Positions 26,632 through 36,229 are shown, counted from the first letter of the stretch. The stretch: 64,000 bases of DNA from Actinomycetales bacterium (GCA_020444245.1 JAHLLI010000018.1:1-64000), one strand, 5' to 3'. Made by a program: numbers and translations. The notes: generated by a model from the sequence alone, not told the origin.

Positions 26632-27981
26632 ATGAATCAGGACCGCACACCTTCGATGGGGCAGGTGACGCCTGCCACCGGCAGCGCCGCCCTTCCCGGG
26701 GTGCGGCCTCTCGATCCATGGATCGAGTCCTACGCCGATCGCACGCACGGCATGCGTGCCTCCGAGATCCGCGCGCTGTTCGCGGTGGCGAACCGACCCG
26801 AGGTCGTCTCGCTGGCCGGAGGGATGCCCTACCTCGAGGGCCTGCCTCTCCAGGCGCTCGCCGAGACCGCGCACGAGCTGATCCTGCGCCGCGGGACCAC
26901 CGCGCTGCAGTACGGGTCGGGTCAGGGCGACGAGACCCTGCGCGAGCAGATCCTCGACATCATGCGGCTCGAGGGCATCTCCGCCCACCCGGACGACGTA
27001 GTCATCACGACAGGCTCACAACAAGGGCTGGACCTGGTGACGAGGATGTTCATCGACGCCGGCGATGTGATCGTGGCCGAGGCCCCGTCCTACGTCGGGG
27101 CGCTGGGGGTGTTCCGGTCGTACCAGGCGGACGTCTACCACGTGCCGCTCGACGAGGCCGGGCTCATCCCGGAGGCGCTCGAGGAAGCGCTGACCCTGCT
27201 GCGCACCGCGGGGCGCCGGGTCAAGATGCTCTACACGGTGCCCAACTTCCACAACCCGGCCGGTGTGACGCTCTCGATGGAGCGCCGTCCGCGGATCCTC
27301 GAGATCGCGCGCCGGCACGGTGTGCTCGTGGTGGAGGACAACCCCTACGGGCTGCTGGGGTTCGACGGCGAGCCGTTGCCGGCGATGCGCTCGATGGACG
27401 ACGAGGGTGTGGTGTACCTCGGATCGTTCTCCAAGACGTTCGCGCCGGGCTACCGCATCGGGTGGGCGGTGGCGCCCCCGGGCATCCGGGAGAAGCTCGT
27501 GCTGGCCAGCGAGTCGGCGATCCTGTGCCCGTCGAACGCCTCGCAGCTCGCGATCTCGACCTACCTGGCCAAGCACGACTGGCAGGGCCAGATCAAAGCG
27601 TTCCGCGAGGTGTACCGCGAGCGCCGGGACGCGATGCTCGAGGCGCTGGCCGAGTACATGCCCGAGGCGTCGTGGACCGTTCCCGGCGGCGGGTTCTACA
27701 CCTGGGTCAAGCTGCCCTACGGCCTGGACGCGCGCGCCATGCTCCCGCGGGCGGTGCACGCGCTGGTGGCCTACGTCGCAGGTACGGCGTTCTACGCCAA
27801 CGGTGAGGGCAGCGAGTACATGCGGCTGTCGTACTGCTACCCGACGCCGGAGCGGATCCGCGAGGGCGTGCGTCGGCTCGGCACCGTGGTGAGCGAGGAG
27901 GCCGAGCTGGTCAAGCTGTTCGGCGTCGAGGGTCGCCACGACGAGGACGCCGTCGACCAGCCCGGACCCGAGGTCAGCTGA
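26632..27981 (+). CDS. PLP-dependent aminotransferase (class I/II, fold type I)
   Basis: 449 aa. PLP-lysine motif YLGSFSKTFAPGYRIGWAV and substrate-binding Asn in PNFHNPAG are present, in an arrangement similar to LysN-type 2-aminoadipate or MocR-related aminotransferases without the HTH domain. The exact amino acid substrate is unknown. It occupies the position where mycobacteria carry cwlM between trxA and parB. About 20 extra residues precede the usual start of the family fold. Confidence 0.9.
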   Translation: MNQDRTPSMGQVTPATGSAALPGVRPLDPWIESYADRTHGMRASEIRALFAVANRPEVVSLAGGMPYLEGLPLQALAETAHELILRRGTTALQYGSGQGDETLREQILDIMRLEGISAHPDDVVITTGSQQGLDLVTRMFIDAGDVIVAEAPSYVGALGVFRSYQADVYHVPLDEAGLIPEALEEALTLLRTAGRRVKMLYTVPNFHNPAGVTLSMERRPRILEIARRHGVLVVEDNPYGLLGFDGEPLPAMRSMDDEGVVYLGSFSKTFAPGYRIGWAVAPPGIREKLVLASESAILCPSNASQLAISTYLAKHDWQGQIKAFREVYRERRDAMLEALAEYMPEASWTVPGGGFYTWVKLPYGLDARAMLPRAVHALVAYVAGTAFYANGEGSEYMRLSYCYPTPERIREGVRRLGTVVSEEAELVKLFGVEGRHDEDAVDQPGPEVS

Positions 27982-28039
27982 CAGCAGGCGCCCGGTCACG
28001 GCTGGGCACGTCGGTGCGGGGCCCGTTGCGCTCGGCGCC

Positions 28040-28170
28040 GCTGGTGGCCGCGTCGCGCCGGTACCCGTCAGGCTTGCTGGTGGCGGCGCTTCGTTGCTGG
28101 TGGTCGCGTCGCGCCGGTATCGGTCAGGCGCGCTACTGCTAGCCGCCCACGCCGGTACTGATCAGACCTC
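28040..28170. repeat. 34-bp direct repeats before parB 3' end
   Basis: Copies at 28040-28073 and 28096-28129 share GCTGGTGG[C/T]CGCGTCGCGCC and then GGTA, with 31 of 34 positions identical. A third, decayed copy lies at about 28137-28167. Intergenic between convergent genes. Confidence 0.65.
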
Positions 28171-28205
28171 GCGTCAACCTTTACCAGCCTCGAGCCTGGT
28201 GAACG

Positions 28206-29324
28206 CTACTTCGCGTCCTGCTCGAACAGCCCGTCGTCGTCCGGCGAGATGACGTCAAGGATGCGGTTCAGGTCCTGGACCGAGGCGAACTCGATCGTCA
28301 GGCGGCCCTTGGTCCGGCCGAGCGCAACCTTGACCCGGGTGTCCCAGCGGTCCGAGAGCCGCGCCGCGAGGTCGTCGAGTGCCGCGTTGCGGCCGCCGGG
28401 CCGCGGGCGCCGGGTCGGGGTCTTCGCCTCCTCGTCACCGCCAAGCGCGACGATCTCCTCGGTCGCGCGGACGGAGAGTCCCTCCGCGACGATCCGCTGG
28501 GCGAGACGCTCCATCGCTGCACCGTCCGCCAGGCCGAGCAGCGCCCGGGCGTGGCCGGCGGACAGCACTCCCGCGGCGACCCGTCGCTGCACCAAGGGTG
28601 GCAGGCGCAGCAGGCGCAGGGTGTTCGAGATCTGCGGCCGGGACCGGTGGATGCGCTGGGCGAGCTCGTCGTGCGTGCACCCGAAGTCGTCGAGGAGCTG
28701 CTGGTAGGCGGCTGCCTCCTCGAGCGGGTTGAGCTGGCTGCGGTGCAGGTTCTCCAGCAGCGCGTCACGCAGCAGATCGGAGTCCTCGGTGTCCCTGATG
28801 ATCGCCGGGATGGTGCTGAGCCCCGCGGCCTGGGCGGCCCGCAGGCGCCGCTCGCCCATGATGAGCTCGTAGGTCGCGGAGCCGTCGACGGCGCCGTTGG
28901 CCCGCACGACCACCGGCTGGAGCACACCGATCTCTCCGATGGAGCGGGCCAGCTCGTCGAGTGCGTCCTGGTCGAAAACGGTCCGCGGCTGACGTGGGTT
29001 CGGCGCCACCGACTCGATCGGCACCTCGGCGAAGTGCGCCCCGGGGACCGGGAGCAGGTCCAGACCCTCCGTCCCGAGCCCCGACGGACCCTCATCGCTC
29101 GGCGACGCGGGCTCGGCCGGGCGGTCGCCGCCGGGGGTTGTGCTCGACGGGGATCGGACGGCCGTCGCGGTGTCGGCGCTGTCCTCGCCCGGCGCGGACG
29201 CTGCGGAGTCCTGGGACGCCGGGGGAGGTCCGGGGAAGAAGACGTCGACCGGCCGGTCGCCGGTCGGAGCACTCGGGATGAGAGCACCGAGTCCCCTGCC
29301 CAGACCGCGACGCTTCTCGGCCAT
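28206..29324 (-). CDS. parB: chromosome partitioning protein ParB
   Basis: 372 aa. N-terminal [17 protein letters not shown], then a linker, then the ParB/Spo0J N-domain with NPRQPR and [12 protein letters not shown] (CTP-binding GERR box). A helix-turn-helix ([28 protein letters not shown]) and the C-terminal dimerisation region complete it. It loads at parS and spreads as a CTP-gated clamp; six parS copies lie just upstream. ATG overlaps the parA stop by 1 nt. Confidence 0.97.
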   Translation of the reverse strand: MAEKRRGLGRGLGALIPSAPTGDRPVDVFFPGPPPASQDSAASAPGEDSADTATAVRSPSSTTPGGDRPAEPASPSDEGPSGLGTEGLDLLPVPGAHFAEVPIESVAPNPRQPRTVFDQDALDELARSIGEIGVLQPVVVRANGAVDGSATYELIMGERRLRAAQAAGLSTIPAIIRDTEDSDLLRDALLENLHRSQLNPLEEAAAYQQLLDDFGCTHDELAQRIHRSRPQISNTLRLLRLPPLVQRRVAAGVLSAGHARALLGLADGAAMERLAQRIVAEGLSVRATEEIVALGGDEEAKTPTRRPRPGGRNAALDDLAARLSDRWDTRVKVALGRTKGRLTIEFASVQDLNRILDVISPDDDGLFEQDAK

Positions 29325-30319
29325 CAGGCCTCCTTCATCTCGACCGGCGCGACGGCGCGCTCGGCCAGCTCGCGAGCTGCGGCGAGGTAGGCCAGCGCTC
29401 CGCTCGATCCGGGGTCGTACGTCATGACGGTCTGCCCGTAGCTCGGCGCCTCGGAGATGCGGACGGACCTCGGAATGGTGGTTCGGAGGGTCTGGCCGGG
29501 GAAGTGCTGCCTGACCTCGTCAGCGACCTGGTGCGCGAGATTCGTGCGCGAGTCGTACATCGTCAGCAGGATCGTCGAGACGTGCAGGTCGGGGTTCAGG
29601 TGGCTCTTGATCAGCTGGACGTTCTTCAGCAGCTGGCTGAGGCCCTCGAGTGCGTAGTACTCGCACTGGATCGGGATGAGCACCTCACGCGCCGCGACGA
29701 ACGCGTTGACCGTGAGAAGCCCGAGGCTCGGCGGGCAGTCGATGATGACGTAGTCGAGGCGCTCGTCGCCCACCCGTGCGCGATGGTCGAGGTACGCGTC
29801 GACGGCGTTGCGCAGTCGGTTCTCGCGCGCCACGAGAGAGACCAGCTCGATCTCGGCACCGGAGAGGTCGATCGTCGCGGGCGCACACCAGAGACGCGGC
29901 ACCCCGTCGGCCTCCTGGACCACCGAGGCGAGGTCGTGGTCATCGACGAGGACCTCGTAGATCGACGGAGTGCCGCTGTGATGGGTGACTCCGAGCGCCG
30001 TCGACGCATTGCCCTGCGGGTCGTTGTCGATCACGAGTACGTGGAGACCAGCCTGAGCGAGTGCCGCGGCGACGTTGACGGCCGTGCTCGTCTTGCCGAC
30101 GCCGCCCTTCTGGTTGGCGATCGTCAGGACTCGCGTCCGCGGCGGGCGCGGGAAGCGCCGCCCGGCGAGGTCGATGCGCAGCCGGGCGTCCGCCGCGATC
30201 TGCGCGGCCAGGGGAGTGCTCTCATCGACCGCGGGGATGCTCTGGATGAGCGCCGCCCGGCGAGCATCGTCCGCTGACTCCGATGTTCCACGTGGAACCT
30301 CGTCGGTCGGTTCGACCAC
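29324..30319 (-). CDS. parA: chromosome partitioning ATPase ParA
   Basis: 331 aa from GTG 30319, which has a strong GGGAGG ribosome site; an ATG at 30343 lacks one. Deviant Walker A is [11 protein letters not shown]; switch motifs include DNDPQGN and [10 protein letters not shown] parS site (30285-30298) lies inside the 5' coding region, where it encodes EVPRGTS. ParA moves ParB-bound origins. Together with parB it forms an operon reading away from oriC. Confidence 0.96.
   Translation of the reverse strand: MVEPTDEVPRGTSESADDARRAALIQSIPAVDESTPLAAQIAADARLRIDLAGRRFPRPPRTRVLTIANQKGGVGKTSTAVNVAAALAQAGLHVLVIDNDPQGNASTALGVTHHSGTPSIYEVLVDDHDLASVVQEADGVPRLWCAPATIDLSGAEIELVSLVARENRLRNAVDAYLDHRARVGDERLDYVIIDCPPSLGLLTVNAFVAAREVLIPIQCEYYALEGLSQLLKNVQLIKSHLNPDLHVSTILLTMYDSRTNLAHQVADEVRQHFPGQTLRTTIPRSVRISEAPSYGQTVMTYDPGSSGALAYLAAARELAERAVAPVEMKEA
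30285..30298. promoter_or_regulatory. parS site 1 (inside parA)
   Basis: Perfect 14-bp palindrome GTTCCACGTGGAAC, one base change per arm from the canonical TGTTTCACGTGAAACA. Confidence 0.85.
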
Positions 30320-30623
30320 GGCACCTCCCTGCGTCCGGTCCATCCTGCCAGGTGCAACGACGAGGCCACGCCACCGGGCCGGAGGTTCGGTGGATTGTCC
30401 GTTCCGGAAGGGTCGGGGGAGGAGGGGCGCTGTCGGAGCCGGCGCCGAGCGACTCGTCGCCGGACGACTCGGCGGCCCCGATCGCGTCGTCGGCCCCGGC
30501 CGTGGCTCATCGTCGACCGCGGGTGCCGCCGTCAACCAGCGCGCCGCCGGAGCCACACCCCTCCCGCCGACGCGCCCGCGCCGCTTGCCACTCACGCGGA
30601 CCGGGCGCAGCCGACGGGGAACG

Positions 30624-30639
30624 TGTTTCACGTGGAACA
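30624..30639. promoter_or_regulatory. parS site 2
   Basis: TGTTTCACGTGGAACA, 15 of 16 to the canonical parS. Confidence 0.9.
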
Positions 30640-30711
30640 TCGCCGGGTGCGGCCCGGAGACCACAACGGGCTGCCGCGGCGTAGGTCTGGCAAGGAGACC
30701 GGAGTTCGCTG

Positions 30712-30897
30712 CACTCGCGTCGTCACCACTCGCGTCGTCACCACTCGCGTCGCACCACTCGCGTCGCACCACTCGCGTCGTCACCACTCGCGTCGCACCA
30801 CTCGCGAGGCCACCACACTCGCAGCGCCACCACTCGCGAGGCCACCACACTCGCAGCGCCACCACTCGCGGGGCCACCACACTCGCGGGGCCACCAT
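30712..30897. repeat. 14-17-bp tandem repeat array
   Basis: About a dozen units built on CACTCGCG: CACTCGCGTCGTCAC, CACTCGCGTCGCAC, CACTCGCGAGGCCACCA and CACTCGCAGCGCCAC. Subtypes cluster, as expected of recent tandem expansion. No spacer/repeat alternation as in CRISPR. Confidence 0.85.
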
Positions 30898-30990
30898 CCG
30901 CCCGCTGTGCCCAGCATCGGATCGCTGGCGTCAACAACCGCGCGGCGATCACCTGGGCAACCGGCTCGAGTCGCGCGTCGAGCCGGTTCG

Positions 30991-31004
30991 GTTTCACGTG
31001 AAAC
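30991..31004. promoter_or_regulatory. parS site 3
   Basis: GTTTCACGTGAAAC, perfect 14-bp parS core. Confidence 0.95.
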
Positions 31005-31065
31005 GCCACTCGGACCACTGCGTGCCCTTAGCCGTCTCGGCCCCTCGACCTCCGACGAGCAGGCG

Positions 31066-31079
31066 GTTCCACGTGAAAC
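31066..31079. promoter_or_regulatory. parS site 4
   Basis: GTTCCACGTGAAAC, one change from the canonical core. Confidence 0.9.
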
Positions 31080-31230
31080 GACGCCCTCCGAGGAACGCAT
31101 CCATCCACCTCTGGAAGCCCGACCCCGCCAGCGTCGCCCCCGCCCGACGCTGTGCGGCGCGTACTCCCCTCACCATCGCCGCAGCCCCCAAACTCTCAAG
31201 CCGAACCCCGCGCGGCCCACCGTCAGCGGC

Positions 31231-31350
31231 CCACCACCCGTGCGGCTCACCACCAGCCGCCCACCACCCGTGCGGCTCACCACCAGCCGCCCACCACCCG
31301 TGCGGCTCACCACCAGCGGCCCACCACCCGTGCCGGCCACCACCACCGGC
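31231..31350. repeat. 30-bp tandem repeat, four copies
   Basis: Exact 30-bp period: CCACCACCCGTGCGG begins at 31231, 31261 and 31291, with a diverged fourth copy at 31321. Each copy continues CTCACCACCAGC. Noncoding, between parS sites 4 and 5. Confidence 0.9.
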
Positions 31351-31740
31351 CCACCGCCCGAACAGGCAAGCACCCCGACCGCATCTCCGCCCCGTGCCGG
31401 CCACCACCCGGGCGAACGAGGACCCACGAGAGCGACCTCCCCCGGAGGGTCCGCACCCAGGTCCAGGGGTCCGCCACCCAGCCGGGCCGCCACCCGAGTC
31501 CGGATTTCCACCCACGGGCCGGACACCACCGAGCAGGCCCTCACCCGAGTCCAGAGCTCCACCCTCGCGCGGGCGACCATCTCATGGCGCTGAGCGCCAC
31601 TCGGGCACGCACTCGCCATCCGGCACCGAGCTCGCCTCGCACGCCAGGAGACCTGCACGACTGCACCCCGACGGCGCGCGCCACATCCGCCATCCGAACG
31701 CCCGCCACGGCTCGCCCCTGGCTGCCCCACACCAGAGCCT

Positions 31741-31754
31741 GTTTCACGTGGAAC
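31741..31754. promoter_or_regulatory. parS site 5
   Basis: GTTTCACGTGGAAC preceded by T; one change from the canonical core. Confidence 0.9.
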
Positions 31755-31994
31755 CGCATCAGTCGACCTCGTCCAGCCCGCCCGCCGACCGCCGCATCCA
31801 TGACCACACGAGCCCAGCGCAACGGAGCCCGCCCCACCAAGCGCTGTCAAGGAGCGGCTGCAGGAGGAGGGCACCAGCCGGCGTCGCGGCCCATCCCGCC
31901 AATACCCCGGCCTTCGGCCTCCGCACTCACAGCTGAACGCGACCGAACTCGGCCGCGCGGGGCACGGCCACTCCCACCGCCGCAACTCAGCGTG

Positions 31995-32008
31995 GTTTCA
32001 CGTGAAAC
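31995..32008. promoter_or_regulatory. parS site 6
   Basis: GTTTCACGTGAAAC, perfect core, about 70 bp past the rsmG stop. Confidence 0.95.
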
Positions 32009-32076
32009 GCGCACCACCGCGTCGAGGTCCGGTGGGGATCATCGGGAGCGCGCCCTGCGTGCCACCCCGGCCGGCC

Positions 32077-32844
32077 TCACCGGCGACGGCGCTTGGACCC
32101 GCCCCGCCCGCTGCGCCCATCGGACCCGTGCTTACCGGGCCGCCGGACCTTCTCGGGCCGCTCGGGCACCCCGGGTGACACCCGCACTACGCGCACCACG
32201 CGCGTTGCGTCCACACCCTCGACCGACCCCACCTCGAGGACTTCTCCGGCGTCACCACCCAACCGCGCGATGGCTCGCCCCGCGGCGTCGAGCTCCGCCT
32301 CCGCCTGATCGCCCTTCATCGCCAGCAGCGCACCACCTTGGCGCAGCAAGGGGAGCGTCCAACCGGCGAGCCTCTCCAACGGCGCAACGGCACGCGCGGT
32401 CACCACGTCCGCGCGCAACCGACCGTGCAGCTCGTCCGCCCTGGCCCGCACGACCTCGACGTCGAGGCCCAGCTCGAGGGCCACCTCCTGGAGCCAGACG
32501 ACGCGCCGCAGCATCGGCTCCACCAGCACGGTGGTCAGGTCCGGCCGCACCGCGGCCAGCACGAGACCCGGCAGCCCGGCGCCCGAGCCGACGTCCACGA
32601 CGACCCCCTCCGCGGGCAGCAGGGGAGCGAGCGCAGCAGAGTTCAGCAGGTGCCGCTCCCACAACCGCGGAACCTCGCGTGGCCCGATCAAGCCGCGCCG
32701 CACACCCTCCTCGGTGAGCAGCTCGCCGAATCGCGACACCCGCGCGAACCCGTCGCCGAGGTAGGCCCGTACCCGTGGGTCCAAGGCCAGCGGGTCAGAC
32801 TCGGCCGCGCTCGACGCCGGGCCGTCGCCCGGGATCTCCCTCAT
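32077..32844 (-). CDS. rsmG: 16S rRNA (guanine-527-N7)-methyltransferase
   Basis: 255 aa. SAM-binding VVDVGSGAGLPGLVLA and the downstream MLRRVVWLQEVALELGL region are diagnostic of RsmG (GidB). It methylates G527 of 16S rRNA. The C-terminus carries a basic tail (GKHGSDGRSGRGGSKRRRR). It lies in the conserved leftward origin cluster, 14 nt downstream of jag. Confidence 0.95.
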   Translation of the reverse strand: MREIPGDGPASSAAESDPLALDPRVRAYLGDGFARVSRFGELLTEEGVRRGLIGPREVPRLWERHLLNSAALAPLLPAEGVVVDVGSGAGLPGLVLAAVRPDLTTVLVEPMLRRVVWLQEVALELGLDVEVVRARADELHGRLRADVVTARAVAPLERLAGWTLPLLRQGGALLAMKGDQAEAELDAAGRAIARLGGDAGEVLEVGSVEGVDATRVVRVVRVSPGVPERPEKVRRPGKHGSDGRSGRGGSKRRRR

Positions 32845-32858
32845 CGCGCCGCCGACGC

Positions 32859-33356
32859 TCAGGCGGGCCGAACCACCACGTGACGCGTCGGCTCGACACC
32901 CTCGCTGTCGCTGACCAGGCCGGCCTCCGCCACCACGTCGTGCACGACCTTGCGCTCGAAGGGGTTCATCGGCTCGAGCTCCACGGGCTCGCCGCTCGCC
33001 CGGACGGCCGCGATCGCGTTCCTCGCGACCTCACCGAGCTCGGCGCGACGCCCGGCGCGGTACCCCGCGATGTCGAGCATCAGCCGTGAACGGTCGCCGG
33101 TCCGTACCTGCACCGCGAGCCGAGTCAGCTCCTGCAGGGCGTCGAGCACTTCGCCGTCAGGCCCCACGAGCCGTCGCAGCGAACGCCCGGCCGCCCCCTC
33201 GGCCACGATCGCCAACGACGCGCGCCCGTGGTCCACGTCGATGTCGATGTCGCCGTCGAGATCCGTGATGTCCAGCAGCTCCTCGAGGTAGTCGGCGGCG
33301 ATGTCGCCTTCCTCCTCGAGCTTCTCCGTGCTGCGTGGCGCAGTCTCGTCGCTCAT
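32859..33356 (-). CDS. jag: Jag/KhpB-type KH-R3H RNA-binding protein
   Basis: 165 aa from ATG 33356, which has a GAGGAG ribosome site; longer in-frame extensions are Arg/Pro-rich and unlikely. A KH-like domain (LRRLVGPDGEVLDALQELTRLAV) is followed by an R3H domain (RAELGEVARNAIAAVRASGEPVELEPMNPFERKVVHD-like). Jag proteins bind RNA and are linked to elongation control and to YidC, its upstream neighbour. Confidence 0.93.
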   Translation of the reverse strand: MSDETAPRSTEKLEEEGDIAADYLEELLDITDLDGDIDIDVDHGRASLAIVAEGAAGRSLRRLVGPDGEVLDALQELTRLAVQVRTGDRSRLMLDIAGYRAGRRAELGEVARNAIAAVRASGEPVELEPMNPFERKVVHDVVAEAGLVSDSEGVEPTRHVVVRPA

Positions 33357-33390
33357 CGTGTCTCCTCGATTAGGCGCGGCGTTCCGCGAG

Positions 33391-34929
33391 TCACTGGTCC
33401 GTGTCGGAGGGGTCCGACGGCTTGCGAGTGCGGGGGGCACGCGGCTTGCGAGCCGGCGTCCCCGAGCTGCTGCCTGCACCGTCCGACGCCGGCGCAGCGC
33501 CCGGCTTGCGGCGGGGGTTGCCGCCCGACGACCCTGCACCCTTCGATCCAGCGGACGACGACGAGCCATCCGCCGCGCGCGGCGGACGCTTCGCACCTCC
33601 GCCGCCGGTACCGGGCGACGGCGACCCGTCGCTCTGCTCGCCCCGCGGCGCACCGGACGACGCCGGCCGCGGACCCTTGCCCTGGCCTGCGGCCCGCGAT
33701 GCGCTCTGGGGTCGCTGTCCGGGCTTCCCGCTCTGCTTGGCACTGCCGGACGGGCCGCCCGCAGCGCCCTTCGGACGAGCGGGACCGTTCCTCGGACCCC
33801 GCCCCTGGGTACCCTTGCCGGCTGCACCGGCTCGTGCAGCACCACTCGGCTTGCCGCCCTTGGTGTCCTGGGGCGAGCTACCGAAATCGTCGGATGAATC
33901 TTGCACGTCGTCGACCGGCTCGTCGGTCGGTTCCGTCTCCGAGCCCGCCGCGGACGCGGGCCGCTGACCGCCCTTCGCGCGGTCCTTGCGCTTGGGCTGC
34001 TGACGCTGCCCACGCGGCTTCTCCTCGATCGCCGGACGCTCGTCCTCGATCACGATCCCCTTGGCGGCCGCCCTACGGGCCTGGCGCTCCTTGAGCTGCC
34101 GCTCGGCCTCCGAGCCCGGCGTCGGGTTGCGGCGGATCACGTAGAACTGCTGGCCCATCGACCACAGGTTGGTCGTCGTCCAGTAGATCAGCACACCGAT
34201 CGGGAAGTTCACGCCCGACACCGCGAACACCAGCGGCAGGACGTACAGCAGCATCTTCTGCTGCTGGGCCATCGGGCCCTGGAGCGCCGACGCCGGCATG
34301 TTCTTCTGCGTCAGCTGGCGCTGCGTCGTGAACGTGGTCACCGACATCAGGACGATGAGCACCACCGACACCACGCGTGTCGCGGTGGTCGCGTCGGGGG
34401 ACAGGAACGTCGACGAGATCGGAGCCCCGAAGATGGTCGCGTTCGTGGCGTTCTCGGCGACCGAGGGCGTGATCGGGCCGATCGACTGGCCGGCACCGTC
34501 GGTCGGGTAGTTCCCGGCCGCCACCCTCGGCAGGTTGTACAGCACGCGGAACAGGGCGAAGAAGATCGGCGACTGAGCCAGGATCGGCAGACAGGATGCG
34601 AACGGGTTCGTGCCGTGCTTCCGGTAGAGCTCCATCGTCTCCCGGCTCATCGCCTCGCGGCTGGCCGGGTCGGTCTTGCCCTTGTACTTCTTCTGGATCG
34701 CCTGGAGCTCGGGGGAGATCAGCTGGAGCCCGCGCTGCGCCCGGATCTGCCGCACGAACAGCGGGATCAGGATGATCCGGATGACGATCACGAGGCCGAC
34801 GATCGACAGCGCCCAGGCCGCTCCGCCCGCCGGGTCGAGGCCCAACGCGCTGAAGAACGCGTGGAACCCGACCATGATCCAGGCCACCACGACCTTGATC
34901 GGGAAAAGGATCTTGTCGAACAGTTCCAT
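33391..34929 (-). CDS. yidC: membrane protein insertase YidC
   Basis: 512 aa. The YidC/Oxa1 core occupies residues 1-290, with the first membrane segment at the N-terminus, the basic RAQRGLQLISPELQAIQKKYKG loop, and the final LIYWTTTNLWSMGQQF segment. The remaining ~220 residues form a Pro/Gly/Ser/Lys-rich tail, much longer than typical actinobacterial tails. Inserts and folds membrane proteins. ATG overlaps the yidD stop. Confidence 0.95.
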   Translation of the reverse strand: MELFDKILFPIKVVVAWIMVGFHAFFSALGLDPAGGAAWALSIVGLVIVIRIILIPLFVRQIRAQRGLQLISPELQAIQKKYKGKTDPASREAMSRETMELYRKHGTNPFASCLPILAQSPIFFALFRVLYNLPRVAAGNYPTDGAGQSIGPITPSVAENATNATIFGAPISSTFLSPDATTATRVVSVVLIVLMSVTTFTTQRQLTQKNMPASALQGPMAQQQKMLLYVLPLVFAVSGVNFPIGVLIYWTTTNLWSMGQQFYVIRRNPTPGSEAERQLKERQARRAAAKGIVIEDERPAIEEKPRGQRQQPKRKDRAKGGQRPASAAGSETEPTDEPVDDVQDSSDDFGSSPQDTKGGKPSGAARAGAAGKGTQGRGPRNGPARPKGAAGGPSGSAKQSGKPGQRPQSASRAAGQGKGPRPASSGAPRGEQSDGSPSPGTGGGGAKRPPRAADGSSSSAGSKGAGSSGGNPRRKPGAAPASDGAGSSSGTPARKPRAPRTRKPSDPSDTDQ

Positions 34930-35294
34930 CAGGCGGAGCTCCTGGTCGCAGTACTACCCGAGGCGGGCGCGGACATGCCCGGCGCGGGCGAGGGCTGGGG
35001 GAGGTCGTGCTGGTCGGACGTGTGCTCGTGGCGCCAGTAGCCGACCGGTGGGACGTCGTCGACGCCCCCTGCGGCCCACGGGTGGCAGCGCCCCACCCGG
35101 CGCACCGCCAGCCACGTACCGCGCAGCGCGCCGTGCCGCTCGAGGGCGACCACGGCGTAGTGCGAGCAGCTCGGGTAGTACTTGCACGTCGGCGGCGTCC
35201 AGGGCGAGATCACCAGCTGGTAGAACCGGACGAGCCCGATGAGGACCCACCGAGGCACCGACCGCAGCACCTCACCGACCCGCCGCAGCGTCAT
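34929..35294 (-). CDS. yidD: membrane protein insertion efficiency factor YidD
   Basis: 121 aa. Family signature [39 protein letters not shown] is complete, including the two cysteines. It is slightly long because of a Ser/Pro-rich C-terminal tail. Helps YidC-dependent insertion. Overlaps rnpA and yidC by a few nucleotides, so the block is translated as a coupled unit. Confidence 0.95.
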   Translation of the reverse strand: MTLRRVGEVLRSVPRWVLIGLVRFYQLVISPWTPPTCKYYPSCSHYAVVALERHGALRGTWLAVRRVGRCHPWAAGGVDDVPPVGYWRHEHTSDQHDLPQPSPAPGMSAPASGSTATRSSA

Positions 35295-35656
35295 GAGATC
35301 TCCGCCGTCTGCTTCACGGCACGCTGCATGCTGGCCGCGAGCGCGGATCGGAAGTCCGCACCCAGGGTGGCGTAGTCCGCGTGGGCTGCAGCGGGGAGCG
35401 CGCGCACCACGACATCGGCACCCTGCGGCACCGTGTCGACGTGCTCCATCACCAGACCTCGCAACCTTCGTCGCACCGCGTTGCGCACCACAGCTCCACC
35501 GACCGCCTTGGAGACGACGAAGCCGACCCGTACCCCGGAGCCTCGTGCGGAGAGCCGGCCGTGGACCACCAGGGTCGCCCGGCCGGCCCGAGCGCCGCGG
35601 CGCACGGTCCGGGTGAAGTCCTCAGACCTGCGCATCCGCAGCGCCGGGGGCAACAC
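35291..35656 (-). CDS. rnpA: ribonuclease P protein component
   Basis: 121 aa. The RNR motif appears as [14 protein letters not shown]. It pairs with the RNase P RNA to mature tRNA 5' ends. The GTG start directly abuts the rpmH stop; a downstream ATG (MRRSEDF) is an alternative. Part of the conserved rpmH-rnpA-yidD-yidC string. Confidence 0.95.
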   Translation of the reverse strand: MLPPALRMRRSEDFTRTVRRGARAGRATLVVHGRLSARGSGVRVGFVVSKAVGGAVVRNAVRRRLRGLVMEHVDTVPQGADVVVRALPAAAHADYATLGADFRSALAASMQRAVKQTAEIS

Positions 35657-35794
35657 TCAGGCGGACAGCTCCGCGCGGCCCTTGCGGCGACGGGCCGCCA
35701 GGATCGCGCGGCCGGCACGCGTGCGCATGCGCAGGCGGAAGCCGTGGGTCTTGGCCCGGCGCCGGTTGTTCGGCTGGAAGGTGCGCTTCGACAC
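35657..35794 (-). CDS. rpmH: 50S ribosomal protein L34
   Basis: 45 aa from GTG 35794 ([19 protein letters not shown]...), highly basic, the standard L34 sequence. A GGAG site lies 6 nt upstream of the GTG. First gene of the leftward origin operon, divergent from dnaA. Confidence 0.97.
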   Translation of the reverse strand: MSKRTFQPNNRRRAKTHGFRLRMRTRAGRAILAARRRKGRAELSA

Positions 35795-36229
35795 AGCTGC
35801 TCCAAGTAGTTCACGGTCACCGCCGGCCGGCGGAAGCTCGGTGCGTCCGCTCAGCTCCCGGTGCGTAGGCACAGCGACATGAGCCGCCACGGACGGCTGT
35901 GCAACGGTACGCGGCGGCGAGCCGAGGGTCAAACCACTCACCACAGACCGGGCAGGCAGTCCCCAGCGGTGCGTCGAACCCTCTATGATCCACAGGACCC
36001 GATCCATTCGTGGCACGACACGCCGCAGGCTCGGGGCGTGGTGGAGACGCACCGCGTGGCAACGACTGCCGCGCGCGGTGCGCCTCCACGGCACCCCGAG
36101 TGATCCCACAGCTTGTGGACAACTGTGTGGACAGCTGCGGACGATGCCACACTCTCGGGACCGTGGTCCGGGCGGCCCAGCCGTCCGTACCACCGCAGCC
36201 GACCGCAGGTGCAGTACGGAGGAGTCCCG
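35795..36229. promoter_or_regulatory. rpmH/dnaA divergent regulatory region
   Basis: 435 bp without a gene. It carries the promoters of both arms, though none is unambiguous; TATGAT at 35984 is a candidate -10. A DnaA-box pair lies at 36114-36134, of which TGTGGACAA (36114-36122) is a perfect match to TTGTCCACA on the other strand. The pair suggests DnaA autoregulation. Confidence 0.65.
36114..36134. promoter_or_regulatory. DnaA boxes upstream of dnaA
   Basis: TGTGGACAA (9/9 to the consensus) at 36114 and TGTGGACAG (8/9) at 36126, spaced 12 bp and in the same orientation. Confidence 0.75.

Larger units (their letters stand above)
30320..32076. other. 1.76-kb non-coding parS/repeat region
   Basis: The gap between the parA start and the rsmG stop contains no convincing gene on either strand. 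It holds five parS sites (with a sixth inside parA), a 14-17-bp repeat array (30712-30897) and a 30-bp repeat array (31231-31350). The remainder is low-complexity GC-rich sequence. Long reading frames here are repetitive Pro/His/Arg-rich and unlike protein. Confidence 0.7.

Noticed and set aside
30712..31350. Possible CRISPR array
   Set aside because: Units are contiguous or directly adjacent with no unique spacers, and no cas genes are present.
30395..31936. Long plus-strand frames in the parA-rsmG gap
   Set aside because: Repetitive Pro/His/Arg-rich translation generated by the repeat arrays, with no ribosome site and with parS sites inside.
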